Positions 1 to 6,590 of a stretch of DNA of 6,721 bases are shown in pieces. Every line of letters begins with the position of its first letter. Positions within the stretch are counted from its first letter, which is position 1. The DNA is from DATFYM01 sp035315065 (lineage in GTDB: Bacteria; Acidobacteriota; Terriglobia; UBA7540): contig DATFYM010000130.1 of the NCBI GenBank assembly GCA_035315065.1, positions 1 to 6,721 of the forward strand, written 5' to 3'. A program made the position numbers and the translations under genes. The notes under the pieces were generated by a model. That model was not told where the DNA came from, searched no databases, and was given only the letters and a program-made list of their open reading frames with translations.

Positions 1-273
1 CCGGCCAGGGCGTTTACGTTCGAGCTTTCACCTCCAGAGTCGCCTCACGAAGGCGTCGAATATGACTACGCGGGTAAATCAGCCAATTCCCGCGGCCGGA
101 CTTGCACCGGCAAGACAAGCAGCATTATGGGCTGCGAACAGCGGCACAGAGACGCAGAGAGGAGAATGAAAAGGATTTAAAGCTGAAGGCTGCGGATTCA
201 CAACACAGGTCGCGGTACCGCGTCTTGCGGTCATCAATCAATCGTGCTAACAAGGAAGGGGGGCAAATTGGTG
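1..273. other. 5' leader / intergenic stretch without a supportable gene
   Basis: No gene can be defended here. Two forward frames happen to stay open from the window edge, one to a TAA at about 178-180 and one to a TGA at about 167-169. Neither conceptual peptide resembles a family I recognise, and two overlapping open frames in GC-rich DNA are expected by chance. Either could still be the tail of a gene that begins outside the window. Around 143-165 the sequence reads 'cggcacagagacgcagagag', which resembles the 'cacagagacacagag' words common in intergenic DNA of environmental bacteria. This suggests that at least the right half is non-coding. No promoter with two good hexamers was seen ahead of the channel gene. 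Confidence 0.5.
252..263 (+). promoter_or_regulatory. Ribosome binding site of the MscS-family gene
   Basis: The purine run AAGGAAGGGGGG lies 10 bases before the ATG at 274 and 7 bases before the overlapping GTG at 271. It lies downstream of the GTG at 244, which could open the same frame but would put the ribosome binding site inside the coding region. This argues for the 271/274 start. Confidence 0.7.
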
Positions 274-2184
274 ATGCGCTTCAGGGTTTCGACAGGTCTT
301 CTCGGCATCATGGTGGCTTCGGCAGCCCTTCTTCCCTGCCTTGCGGGGCCACCGGCAACCCCGGAGCAGCAGGCTCGCTCCGAGGACGTGGCCATCATCC
401 GTCATCTCAACGTCGCCATCAGTTGGTATAAACAACTGATGAGCGCAAACGAGTCTGCCGGTCAGCCGAGTGAAGTATTCTATTTGGACAATGCCCGCAG
501 CCTTGCAAAGGAGGCGCTGCAACTCGCCTTCCAATCCGCGGAGTCGGAAGCCGACTTGCTGCTCGCGCAAAAAGGGGGAGAGGCCGCCGGTGCGGGTGAG
601 GCTCTCCCTTCTCAGAACTCGGTCGAGCAACAAGAGATCGCCAAGTCTGCGACCAACACTGCCGCTCTGATTAGCCAGGCCCAAACCCAGATCGACATAC
701 TGAACCGCCAGATCGCAAAAGCTGCCGGGAAGAAACTCCAGGAATTGACTTCGAAGCGGGACAGCTTGCAAGAGCAACTGGATTTCGACAAAGCGCTCGA
801 GGAAGCGCTCCAGAAACTGTCCACGTTCATGAGTGGCAGCGTGAGCGCAATGGAAGGAGTGCAAAAGGAGGTCAATGACTTGAAGAAATCGGTCCCCGAT
901 CTCTTTGCCAAAGCGCCGACAAAAGAGGCTGCATCCGCCCCTTCCACATCGCCCCGAGCTGCTTCCGAGGGGTCGGGGCTGATCAGTCAGGTGTCCACTC
1001 TGTTTGCAAGATTAGGAGACCTTCGCGAGGTTGATCAGTTGATCGATGGCGCCACGCAGGTCAGTGAAGTGGCCCGCGAAGTGCAGGCTCCGCTACGAAC
1101 CAGGATCCGGGCCACGATTCAGCAGGGCCGCGATATGGCCAATCAGCCCGCACCCCAAGATCCGGCAGCCATGGAAGCAAGCCGGCGGAAAATGACTTCA
1201 CTCACTAGGCAATTCAAGCAGATATCAAACGCCACACTGCCTCTGACGCAGGAGATCTTCCTGCTCGAAGAAAGCCAGACGAGTTTGCGGCACTGGGAAG
1301 ACTCTGTGCACAAGGGATACGTTCACGTCCTCAAATCGTTCCTAATCCATCTGGCCTTCCTCATCATCGGGATCAGCGTCGTTTTGGGGTTTTCTGAGCT
1401 TTGGCGAAGGGCAACCTTCCGATACGTTCACGAACCGCGAAGGCGACACCAACTCCTGCTTGTGCGCCGCATCGTTACGGGCGTCCTGATGGCCATTGTG
1501 CTTGCTCTGGGACTCGTCAGCGAATTCGGTTCGCTGGCAACCTTCGCAGGCTTCCTGACGGCGGGAATTGCGGTGGCCCTGCAAACTCTGATCCTCTCGG
1601 TCGCGGCCTACTTCCTCCTGATCGGGCGGCATGGTGTAAGGGTAGGCGATCGTATTACCGTTGCCAACGTCACGGGAGATGTCATCGATGTGGGGCCCGT
1701 CCGGCTTTACATGATGGAATTGGGTGGGGCAGGCGCTGACCTGCATCCCACCGGACGAGTGGTGGTGGTTTCGAACTCAGTGCTTTTTCAGGGGGTCCCC
1801 TTCTTCAAGCAAATTCCGGGTGCCGCCTATAGCTGGCATGAAGTAGCGGTGAAGTTGGAACGTGGCAGCGATTACGGACTGGCGGAGAGCAAACTGCTGG
1901 AAGCTGTCAATTCTGTTTATTCCCAATATCGTGACAGCCTTGAGCAGCAGCATCAAGCGCTCGAAGGATTGGTGGCGATTCCGTCCGCGGTACCCAGCCC
2001 GCAAACGCGCCTTCAGTTGGTGGAAAATGGCTTATACCTTCTGGTGCGATACCCCGTGGTTCTTCACCGGGAGTCGGAGATCGATAATCAAGTGGCTCGA
2101 AAAGTGGTGGAGGTTATTGACGGCGATCCGGAATTGAAAGCCGCCGTGGGATCGCCCACCATTCGACCGGAGAGCAGAATCTAG
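274..2184 (+). CDS. MscS-family mechanosensitive ion channel with large periplasmic N-terminal domain
   Basis: Predicted 636-residue inner-membrane channel that would open under membrane tension and release solutes on osmotic downshock. Residues 1-24 look like a signal peptide (MRFR, hydrophobic core, likely cut after PCLA). Residues 25 to about 350 are hydrophilic and helical. They include likely coiled coil at about 134-206 and an Ala/Ser/Pro-rich linker at about 211-233. Transmembrane segments are at about 355-373, 400-416 and 421-450. The last, rich in Ala and Gly (TAGIAVALQTLILSVAAYFL), matches the MscS pore helix. It is followed by VGDRI (457-461) and a beta-rich segment ending GRVVVVSNSVLF, equivalent to the MscS beta domain. 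An alpha/beta C-terminal domain follows. E. coli MscS is 286 residues, so this is a long member, nearer in layout to the MscK/YbdG-like group, although its N-terminal half is not one I recognise. The ATG at 274 was chosen for its spacing to a strong ribosome binding site; GTG at 271 is equally possible. The family call is firm; the gating role is inferred. Confidence 0.9.
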   Translation: MRFRVSTGLLGIMVASAALLPCLAGPPATPEQQARSEDVAIIRHLNVAISWYKQLMSANESAGQPSEVFYLDNARSLAKEALQLAFQSAESEADLLLAQKGGEAAGAGEALPSQNSVEQQEIAKSATNTAALISQAQTQIDILNRQIAKAAGKKLQELTSKRDSLQEQLDFDKALEEALQKLSTFMSGSVSAMEGVQKEVNDLKKSVPDLFAKAPTKEAASAPSTSPRAASEGSGLISQVSTLFARLGDLREVDQLIDGATQVSEVAREVQAPLRTRIRATIQQGRDMANQPAPQDPAAMEASRRKMTSLTRQFKQISNATLPLTQEIFLLEESQTSLRHWEDSVHKGYVHVLKSFLIHLAFLIIGISVVLGFSELWRRATFRYVHEPRRRHQLLLVRRIVTGVLMAIVLALGLVSEFGSLATFAGFLTAGIAVALQTLILSVAAYFLLIGRHGVRVGDRITVANVTGDVIDVGPVRLYMMELGGAGADLHPTGRVVVVSNSVLFQGVPFFKQIPGAAYSWHEVAVKLERGSDYGLAESKLLEAVNSVYSQYRDSLEQQHQALEGLVAIPSAVPSPQTRLQLVENGLYLLVRYPVVLHRESEIDNQVARKVVEVIDGDPELKAAVGSPTIRPESRI

Positions 2185-2239
2185 CCGGATGTGGTCTGAT
2201 TCTTTACAATGTCTGCCGCTACGACCATCAAAAAAAAGA

Positions 2240-2370
2240 ATTGCCGATTGCAGATTGACGATTGGAAAAGCCATCAGCTATCGGCCATCAGCTATCAGCA
2301 AGAACCGCCCTTTCGTGCTGAGAGCTGACCGCTGATGGCTGAAAGCTGTTTCCAATCGTCAATCGGCAAT
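2240..2370. repeat. Long imperfect inverted repeat (foldback) of simple-word composition
   Basis: The outer left arm 2240-2268 and right arm 2349-2370 are reverse complements over 22 bases (right arm 'tttccaatcgtcaatcggcaat'-like, split here as tttccaatcg + tcaatcggcaat). The only interruption is a 7-base extra block, cagattg, at 2251-2257 in the left arm. Inside, 'tcagctatcagcaagaa' (about 2288-2304) pairs with 'ttcgtgctgagagctga' (about 2312-2328) with two mismatches, leaving a loop of only a few bases near 2305-2311. A 12-base word, ccatcagctatc, is repeated at 2271-2282 and 2285-2296. RNA from either strand would form a hairpin of about 60 base pairs. No ORF or transposase is linked to it. 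It resembles dispersed intergenic foldbacks seen in Acidobacteria-like genomes; copy number elsewhere cannot be seen here. Confidence 0.85.
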
Positions 2371-2373
2371 CTG

Positions 2374-2388
2374 TCCCGCCAGGCGGGA
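2374..2388. repeat. Short GC-rich palindrome
   Basis: tcccgcc-a-ggcggga is a perfect 7-base inverted repeat around a single central base. It lies 3 bases after the long foldback and about 90 bases before the fkp ATG. As RNA it would form a short strong stem with the inner pairs opened. There is no T-run after it, so it is a weak candidate for a terminator. It may be part of the same dispersed repeat unit. Confidence 0.7.
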
Positions 2389-2477
2389 GCAATCCTTCTG
2401 GGGGGGGCAGGGTGTGAGTACCCCTGGCCATTGTCAAGAATCAGGTGTCACAGCAGACTAGCCAAGGCCCTTCAGCC

Positions 2478-5273
2478 ATGACTGCCAACGAAACTGCCGC
2501 CTCCAGGAATTACGACGGCGCCGAATGGGGCGCTATCCGCCAACACGCCTACCATGTTTTCCTCCAGGGTCTGGCGGAACCCGCGAACGCGTTTCCTTGG
2601 TGGTCCGCCGTCGTCATCACGGCAGGGTCGAAGGCCCAAGCTGAGCTCTATCGCCAGCAGATCCGTCATCGCTCCGAGCGTGGTTACTTTCCGCGCAACG
2701 TCTCCTGGCAGGTTGTCTCAGATCCGGAAGGCCGCCACATTGGCAGCGGCGGAGCCACGCTCCGTGCCCTCCAGGCACTGGGCAGGTGCGATCCGGCGTG
2801 GTGGACCTGCAACCGGGTCCTGGTGATTCACGCGGGCGGCGAGTCCCGCCGTCTGCCTGAGTATGGTCTCACCGGCAAGCTCTTCGGCATCTTGCCCGTG
2901 CGAACTCCTTGGGGTGAGAACAGCACCGTCTTCGATGAGACCCTGGCTCTCTCCACGCTCTGGGTGGAACGCTTCTCTTCCGGTCTCGTGGTGTCTTCCG
3001 GCGATGTCGTCCTGACGTTCGACGCGGCGGGCCTTGACTGGGACCGTCCCGGAGTCGCCGGCGCCGCCATACGGCAGCCAATTGAAGTAGGCGCGCGCCA
3101 CGGCGTCTATGTCCTCGACGAGCGGGGCCGGGTGTATTCCTTCCTGCAAAAGCCCACTCCTGCCCAGGTGCGCGCCGCTGGCGGGATCTTGCCCGGCAAC
3201 AAAGTGGCGCTCGATACAGGGCTCCTTCATTTCGACGCCGCGCTATCCGCCAGACTATCTCATCTGGCTTCCATCCTCCCCGAGATTCCGTTCCTCGACC
3301 TCTATCGGCAGTTCACGCTCTCGCTCACCGGGGAAGCGCCTTGCGAGTTGCCCGAGCTAGCTGCGCTGCTCCACGGAGTCGATTTCCACTGCTCGCTCGT
3401 GGAAGGCACGTTCACGCACGTTGGCACCACTTCCGACTTCCGGCGACTGTTCAAGGGAGGAGTGGTCGACAGCGTCCTGGCGCCGGGTAGCGAACTTGGC
3501 CCCGGTGCGCTGGTGATCGAATGCCACACCACAGAGCCGATTCGCGTGGGCGCGGGAGCAATCGTGCATGGCCTGACCGACTCGTCCGGTCCTATGACGA
3601 TCGCCGAGGACACCGTTGTGCACCAGGTGCCGGTTCATCTGCCGGATGGCCGGCGGGGTTTCGTGGTGCGTTCATATGGGGTTGAAGACGATCCGAAGAC
3701 TCCGACTTGGTTCGGCCGCCCGATTCTGGAAGTTCTGAAGACTCTCGACCTCCGCCCGGAAGAGGTCTGGCCCGGCATTCCACAGGATGAGCGTTGCCTC
3801 TGGAACGCTCAGCTATTCCTGTTCAACAACAACGCGTTGCCCCGGCTATCCTTGGCCACGAGCACCGAGTACGCGGATCGAGAGGCGCTCGCCGAGGCAC
3901 ATGACCGTCGCCGTGATGCGAACTGGCGGGCCTCCGCGGTGGCGCTGGCGCGCTCGGAAACGGATGTGCGCCCGCTGTTGATCCACGCGCCCGGCATCAA
4001 CGCTCTGGCGGAGACCGGCCGTGCCTTGAGGACGGAGGCAGCGGGGCTTGCGGCGAGCGCTCCGTCGGAGGCGGCCAGCCGTTACTTCCAGGCTAGCCTG
4101 TTCTACGACCAAGCCGGGCTGGCGGAGGAGTCGGCGCGCACCCGTTCCGCGGCATTCTCGGCCGTGCAAAGAGCCGTGGCCGCGCACACGCTTCCGTCGT
4201 TCTGTGCCAGCAGCCACGGGCGTTCGGCATGCACCTCCGGCCTCACAGTATCAGCTCCGGCGCGGATCGACTTCGGCGGCGGCTGGTCCGATACCCCGCC
4301 GTTTTGCCTGGATTGGGGCGGTACGGTCTTCAACATGGCCGTTACGCTGAATGGTGCCTACCCCATCCGCACCATCGTCCGCGCGGTGGATGATCCGGTG
4401 GTGCGGTTGGTTTCTTCGGAAGCGACGGAGTCGCTGACCGCTGAGTGTTTTTCGTCCGTCGCCGATGTCGGTTCGCCATTCGCGATTCATCGTGCCGCCC
4501 TCCAGATGCTGGGCTGGGTGAGACTCGACGAACCAATTGCCGGCCTGGAGATTCGCACGGAAGTGGACCTGCCGGTAGGCTCCGGGTTGGGGACAAGCAG
4601 CGTCCTCGCCGCGACGGTGTTGAAGGCTCTCTTGTCGATGCGCGGTGAGGATGTGAGCGTGCAGGAACTCTCGGATCTGGTTCTGGCGCTGGAACAATTC
4701 ATGACCACTGGGGGAGGGTGGCAGGATCAAGTAGGAGGCATCTATCCGGGCGCAAAGTTGACGATGACCGGCCCGGGTCCCCGCCAGCGTCTCCGCGTGG
4801 AACCGGTTGCGTGTCCGACGGGATTTGCGGAGCGCTTCGTCCTCTATTACACTGGAATCCGGCGCATTGCGAAGGACCTGCTGGAGCAAGTGGTGGGCCG
4901 GTATCTGGCGCGTGAGGTTCAGGCGGTGCAGGTGCTCCACAGCATCAAGACCCTGGCTGTGGAAATGGCGTACGCGATGAAAGAATCTGATTGGGATTAT
5001 CTCGGTAGTCTGCTCGATCGCCATTGGCAACTCAACCAGATGCTGGACCCACACACCACCAACGCGCCGATCAACGCGCTCCTCGAACACGTGCGCCCGT
5101 ACATCTCAGGCGCTAAGCTAGCCGGCGCCGGCGGCGGTGGTTTCCTCATGCTTCTGGCAAAAACACCGGGCGATGCCCAGGACCTTCGCCGGCTTCTGGC
5201 ATCGCTTCCCGGTCCAGGAGCTTTGTACGAGTGGGCGGTGGCACCGTTAGGGTTGCACGAGAGCGTGACATAA
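2478..5273 (+). CDS. fkp: Bifunctional L-fucokinase / GDP-L-fucose pyrophosphorylase (Fkp/FKGP type)
   Basis: Cytosolic salvage enzyme predicted to phosphorylate L-fucose with ATP at C1 and then couple L-fucose-1-phosphate to GTP, giving GDP-L-fucose. The 931-residue length (942 from the GTG at 2445) fits Bacteroides Fkp (949). The pyrophosphorylase half comes first: GSGGAT (89-94) and HAGGESRRLPEYGLTGKLF (from 118) form the nucleotide-binding region, followed by SSGDVVLTFD, FLQKPT, and a left-handed-helix-like stretch with GPGALVIE and VGAGAIVHG (about 325-385). After a linker, the GHMP kinase half begins at about 592. It has substrate loop APARIDFGGGWSDTPPF (D598, D605), ATP-binding PVGSGLGTSS (699-708), GGGWQDQVGG (745-754, likely catalytic D750), and C-terminal GAKLAGAGGGGF (878-889). 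All key motifs of both halves are present, so both activities are probably intact. ATG 2478 is preferred over GTG 2445 because AAGG lies 10 bases upstream; neither site is strong. Exact sugar choice (L-fucose, L-galactose, D-arabinose) cannot be read from sequence. Confidence 0.94.
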   Translation: MTANETAASRNYDGAEWGAIRQHAYHVFLQGLAEPANAFPWWSAVVITAGSKAQAELYRQQIRHRSERGYFPRNVSWQVVSDPEGRHIGSGGATLRALQALGRCDPAWWTCNRVLVIHAGGESRRLPEYGLTGKLFGILPVRTPWGENSTVFDETLALSTLWVERFSSGLVVSSGDVVLTFDAAGLDWDRPGVAGAAIRQPIEVGARHGVYVLDERGRVYSFLQKPTPAQVRAAGGILPGNKVALDTGLLHFDAALSARLSHLASILPEIPFLDLYRQFTLSLTGEAPCELPELAALLHGVDFHCSLVEGTFTHVGTTSDFRRLFKGGVVDSVLAPGSELGPGALVIECHTTEPIRVGAGAIVHGLTDSSGPMTIAEDTVVHQVPVHLPDGRRGFVVRSYGVEDDPKTPTWFGRPILEVLKTLDLRPEEVWPGIPQDERCLWNAQLFLFNNNALPRLSLATSTEYADREALAEAHDRRRDANWRASAVALARSETDVRPLLIHAPGINALAETGRALRTEAAGLAASAPSEAASRYFQASLFYDQAGLAEESARTRSAAFSAVQRAVAAHTLPSFCASSHGRSACTSGLTVSAPARIDFGGGWSDTPPFCLDWGGTVFNMAVTLNGAYPIRTIVRAVDDPVVRLVSSEATESLTAECFSSVADVGSPFAIHRAALQMLGWVRLDEPIAGLEIRTEVDLPVGSGLGTSSVLAATVLKALLSMRGEDVSVQELSDLVLALEQFMTTGGGWQDQVGGIYPGAKLTMTGPGPRQRLRVEPVACPTGFAERFVLYYTGIRRIAKDLLEQVVGRYLAREVQAVQVLHSIKTLAVEMAYAMKESDWDYLGSLLDRHWQLNQMLDPHTTNAPINALLEHVRPYISGAKLAGAGGGGFLMLLAKTPGDAQDLRRLLASLPGPGALYEWAVAPLGLHESVT

Positions 5274-5285
5274 GAAAAGTTGGAA

Positions 5286-5406
5286 GAATCCACAGATTAC
5301 ACGGATTACACAGAAGAAAGAGCGAGGACTCAGAACACGATCTGTCAGGAATACCGCCGATCCCGCCCCGTCTTCTAATCTGTACAGCGGTGAAATCTGT
5401 GGATTC
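5286..5406. repeat. Inverted repeat of the 'ccacagatta … aatctgtgg' intergenic type
   Basis: gaatccacagatt at 5286-5298 is the exact reverse complement of aatctgtggattc at 5394-5406. The left arm continues with a short direct repeat, gattacac, at 5295-5302 and 5304-5311. The right arm has a second, partial copy of its word (aatctgt at about 5377-5383). The middle is unrelated sequence of about 80 bases. The element takes up most of the 163-bp gap between fkp and the epimerase gene. Words of this kind recur between genes in many environmental bacterial genomes, so this is probably one dispersed copy. If the two genes are co-transcribed, the element sits within the mRNA and could form a stem. 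Confidence 0.8.
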
Positions 5407-5425
5407 AAGGACCATTTTTCTGAGT

Positions 5426-5430
5426 GGAGG
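5426..5430 (+). promoter_or_regulatory. Ribosome binding site of the epimerase gene
   Basis: A full GGAGG lies 6 bases before the ATG at 5437. This is the best Shine-Dalgarno in the window and fixes the start, in contrast to the weak site ahead of fkp. The epimerase may therefore be translated more strongly than fkp. Confidence 0.85.
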
Positions 5431-5436
5431 AACGAT

Positions 5437-6411
5437 ATGAAGAAAGCACTGGTCTGTGGCGCAGGTGGCTTTATCGGCGGCCACCTGGTTAAGAAGTTGA
5501 AACGGGAAGGGTATTGGGTTCGCGGCGTGGACATCAAGAAGCATGAGTTTTGTCCGACCGCTGCGGATGAGTTCCTCCTTCTCGACCTTCGCGACGAGCA
5601 TAATTGCCACGCTGCACTCGCGCTAGACGGTGGAAGGTTTGTTGAGGTCTATCAACTGGCCGCCGATATGGGCGGAATGGGCTTTATCCATTCTGCGGAA
5701 TGCGAGATCATGCACAACAGCGCCTTGATCAATATCCACATGCCCCGGGCAGCGGCAGTCATGGGTGTTCCTCGGTATTTCTTTTCCTCATCGGTCTGTG
5801 TCTACCGCGATATGCGGCCTGGGGAGCCGGAGTTGACGGAAGCGGAAGCGATTCCTGCGAATCCAGATAACGAGTACGGATGGGAGAAGCTCTATTCCGA
5901 GCGCATGGCAATGGCCTACGAGCGTCGCTATGGAATGCAGGTGCGCATCGCGCGCTTCCAGAACTGCTATGGCGCAGAAGGCACCTGGCGCGGCGGGCGC
6001 GAGAAGGCCCCGGCGGCGATCTGCCGCAAGGTGGCTGAGGTGGAGGACGGAGGAACGATCGAGGTCTGGGGCGACGGCACTGCCGTGCGCTCCTATACAC
6101 ACGTCAACGACATGGTCGATGGCATCTTTCTGCTCATGCACTCTGACCTGCACGGCGCCGCCAATATCGGCTGCCCGCAATACGTCACCGTGGACGAACT
6201 GGTGGCTACAGTGGCTGAAGTGGCCGGCAAGAGGATCCACGCCAAGCACGTCGAAGGGCCGGTCGGCGTTCAATCCCGTAATTTCAGTAACGCCCGCATC
6301 TACTCCACCGGCTGGAAGCCCAAGGTCTTTCTCAAAGAAGGTATCCAGATGACCTATCCCTGGGTTGAGGCGCAGGTGAAGGCGACCAAGTCTGCCGTCA
6401 CGGCGGCGTGA
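5437..6411 (+). CDS. gme: GDP-mannose 3,5-epimerase-like NAD-dependent sugar epimerase (extended SDR)
   Basis: Cytosolic 324-residue enzyme that most resembles GDP-mannose 3,5-epimerase, which converts GDP-D-mannose to GDP-L-galactose (and GDP-L-gulose) through a 4-keto intermediate using bound NAD. Visible features in order: Rossmann motif GAGGFIG (8-14); VYQLAADMGGMGFI (71-84), a GME signature; SSSVCVY with Cys121; YGWEK with the SDR pair Tyr147/Lys151; GTWRGGREKAP with Lys190; EVWGDGTAVRSYTHVND; and GPVGVQSRN (274-282), matching the GDP-contacting GPxGVxxRN of plant GME. Cys121 and Lys190 match the two residues (Cys145, Lys217 in Arabidopsis GME) proposed as the acid/base pair, so true 3,5-epimerisation is likely. 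The plant protein is about 377 residues; the difference is mainly an N-terminal extension missing here. The gene lies 163 bp after fkp on the same strand, so co-transcription is possible but not obvious. Alternatives are an epimerase for another GDP-sugar, such as a GDP-heptose, or GDP-L-gulose as the main product. Confidence 0.87.
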   Translation: MKKALVCGAGGFIGGHLVKKLKREGYWVRGVDIKKHEFCPTAADEFLLLDLRDEHNCHAALALDGGRFVEVYQLAADMGGMGFIHSAECEIMHNSALINIHMPRAAAVMGVPRYFFSSSVCVYRDMRPGEPELTEAEAIPANPDNEYGWEKLYSERMAMAYERRYGMQVRIARFQNCYGAEGTWRGGREKAPAAICRKVAEVEDGGTIEVWGDGTAVRSYTHVNDMVDGIFLLMHSDLHGAANIGCPQYVTVDELVATVAEVAGKRIHAKHVEGPVGVQSRNFSNARIYSTGWKPKVFLKEGIQMTYPWVEAQVKATKSAVTAA

Positions 6412-6465
6412 CGCTGGACAGGCTTCTTGCTGACCGCGGCCTTGTCTGGCGTCTCTCGGCAAGCC

Positions 6466-6533
6466 CACTAAGCAGTTGGCAGTCGGGGCAGTCCGCAGTA
6501 AGCACTAAGTGCTCGATTTCATTAGTGCACTAA
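6466..6533. repeat. Short-word repeat block (gcagt / cactaag) ending in a palindrome
   Basis: GCAGT occurs four times, starting at 6472, 6479, 6488 and 6495 (steps of 7, 9 and 7). CACTAAG occurs at 6466-6472 and 6503-6509, and CACTAA again at 6528-6533. agcac-taa-gtgct (6501-6513) is an inverted repeat, and ttagtgcactaa (6522-6533) is a perfect 12-base palindrome. The block looks like degenerated tandem words of the type found between genes in acidobacterial genomes. No protein-binding role can be claimed from one copy. Confidence 0.6.
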
Positions 6534-6544
6534 CATGTGACGTG

Positions 6545-6590
6545 CCCCCTCACCCGTCGCTTCGCGCCACCCTCTCCCCGAGGGAGAGGG
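6545..6590. repeat. 'cccctcaccc … ctctccc' dispersed element with strong hairpin
   Basis: Starts with cccctcaccc and ends in ccctctccc-cga-gggagaggg (6570-6590), a perfect 9-base stem with a 3-base loop. Elements reading 'ccctcaccc…ccctctccc…gggagaggg' are widely dispersed between genes in several bacterial phyla. Lying about 160 bases after the epimerase stop, the stem could also end or protect transcripts, but no T-run follows, so it does not look like a classical intrinsic terminator. Confidence 0.75.

Larger units (their letters stand above)
2185..2477. other. Intergenic region between channel gene and fkp
   Basis: This gap of about 290 bp holds no gene. It contains an A-tract (2230-2237), a long imperfect foldback (2240-2370), a small GC-rich hairpin (2374-2388) and a G-run (2400-2407) shortly before fkp. 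There is no hairpin followed by a T-run that would qualify as a classical intrinsic terminator, although the long foldback could stop or stabilise transcripts. I found no convincing sigma70 promoter for fkp. Confidence 0.6.

Noticed and set aside
325..345. Possible lipoprotein lipobox near Cys22 of the channel protein
   Set aside because: The context LLPC lacks the usual small residues before the cysteine; an ordinary signal peptidase I site after PCLA fits better.
102..431. 109-codon plus-strand open frame overlapping the channel start
   Set aside because: The peptide is Arg/Gly/Ser-rich and unlike any family, it has no ribosome binding site, and it overlaps the better-supported gene by about 160 bases.
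247..864. 205-codon minus-strand open frame over the channel N-terminus
   Set aside because: The plus-strand frame has a signal peptide, ribosome binding site and MscS core; the minus frame has none of these.
2229..2390. Intrinsic terminator or CRISPR-like array between the channel gene and fkp
   Set aside because: There is an A-tract before the foldback but no T-run after it on the plus strand. The direct repeats are two copies with a 2-base gap, not repeat-spacer units.
4251..5090. 279-codon open frame on the minus strand inside fkp
   Set aside because: It lies wholly antisense to the conserved GHMP kinase half, shows no recognisable motif, and is the usual shadow of a GC-rich gene.
5788..6468. 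226-codon open frame on the minus strand over the epimerase gene
   Set aside because: It is antisense to conserved SDR motifs, His/Arg/Asp-rich, with no family resemblance or ribosome binding site.
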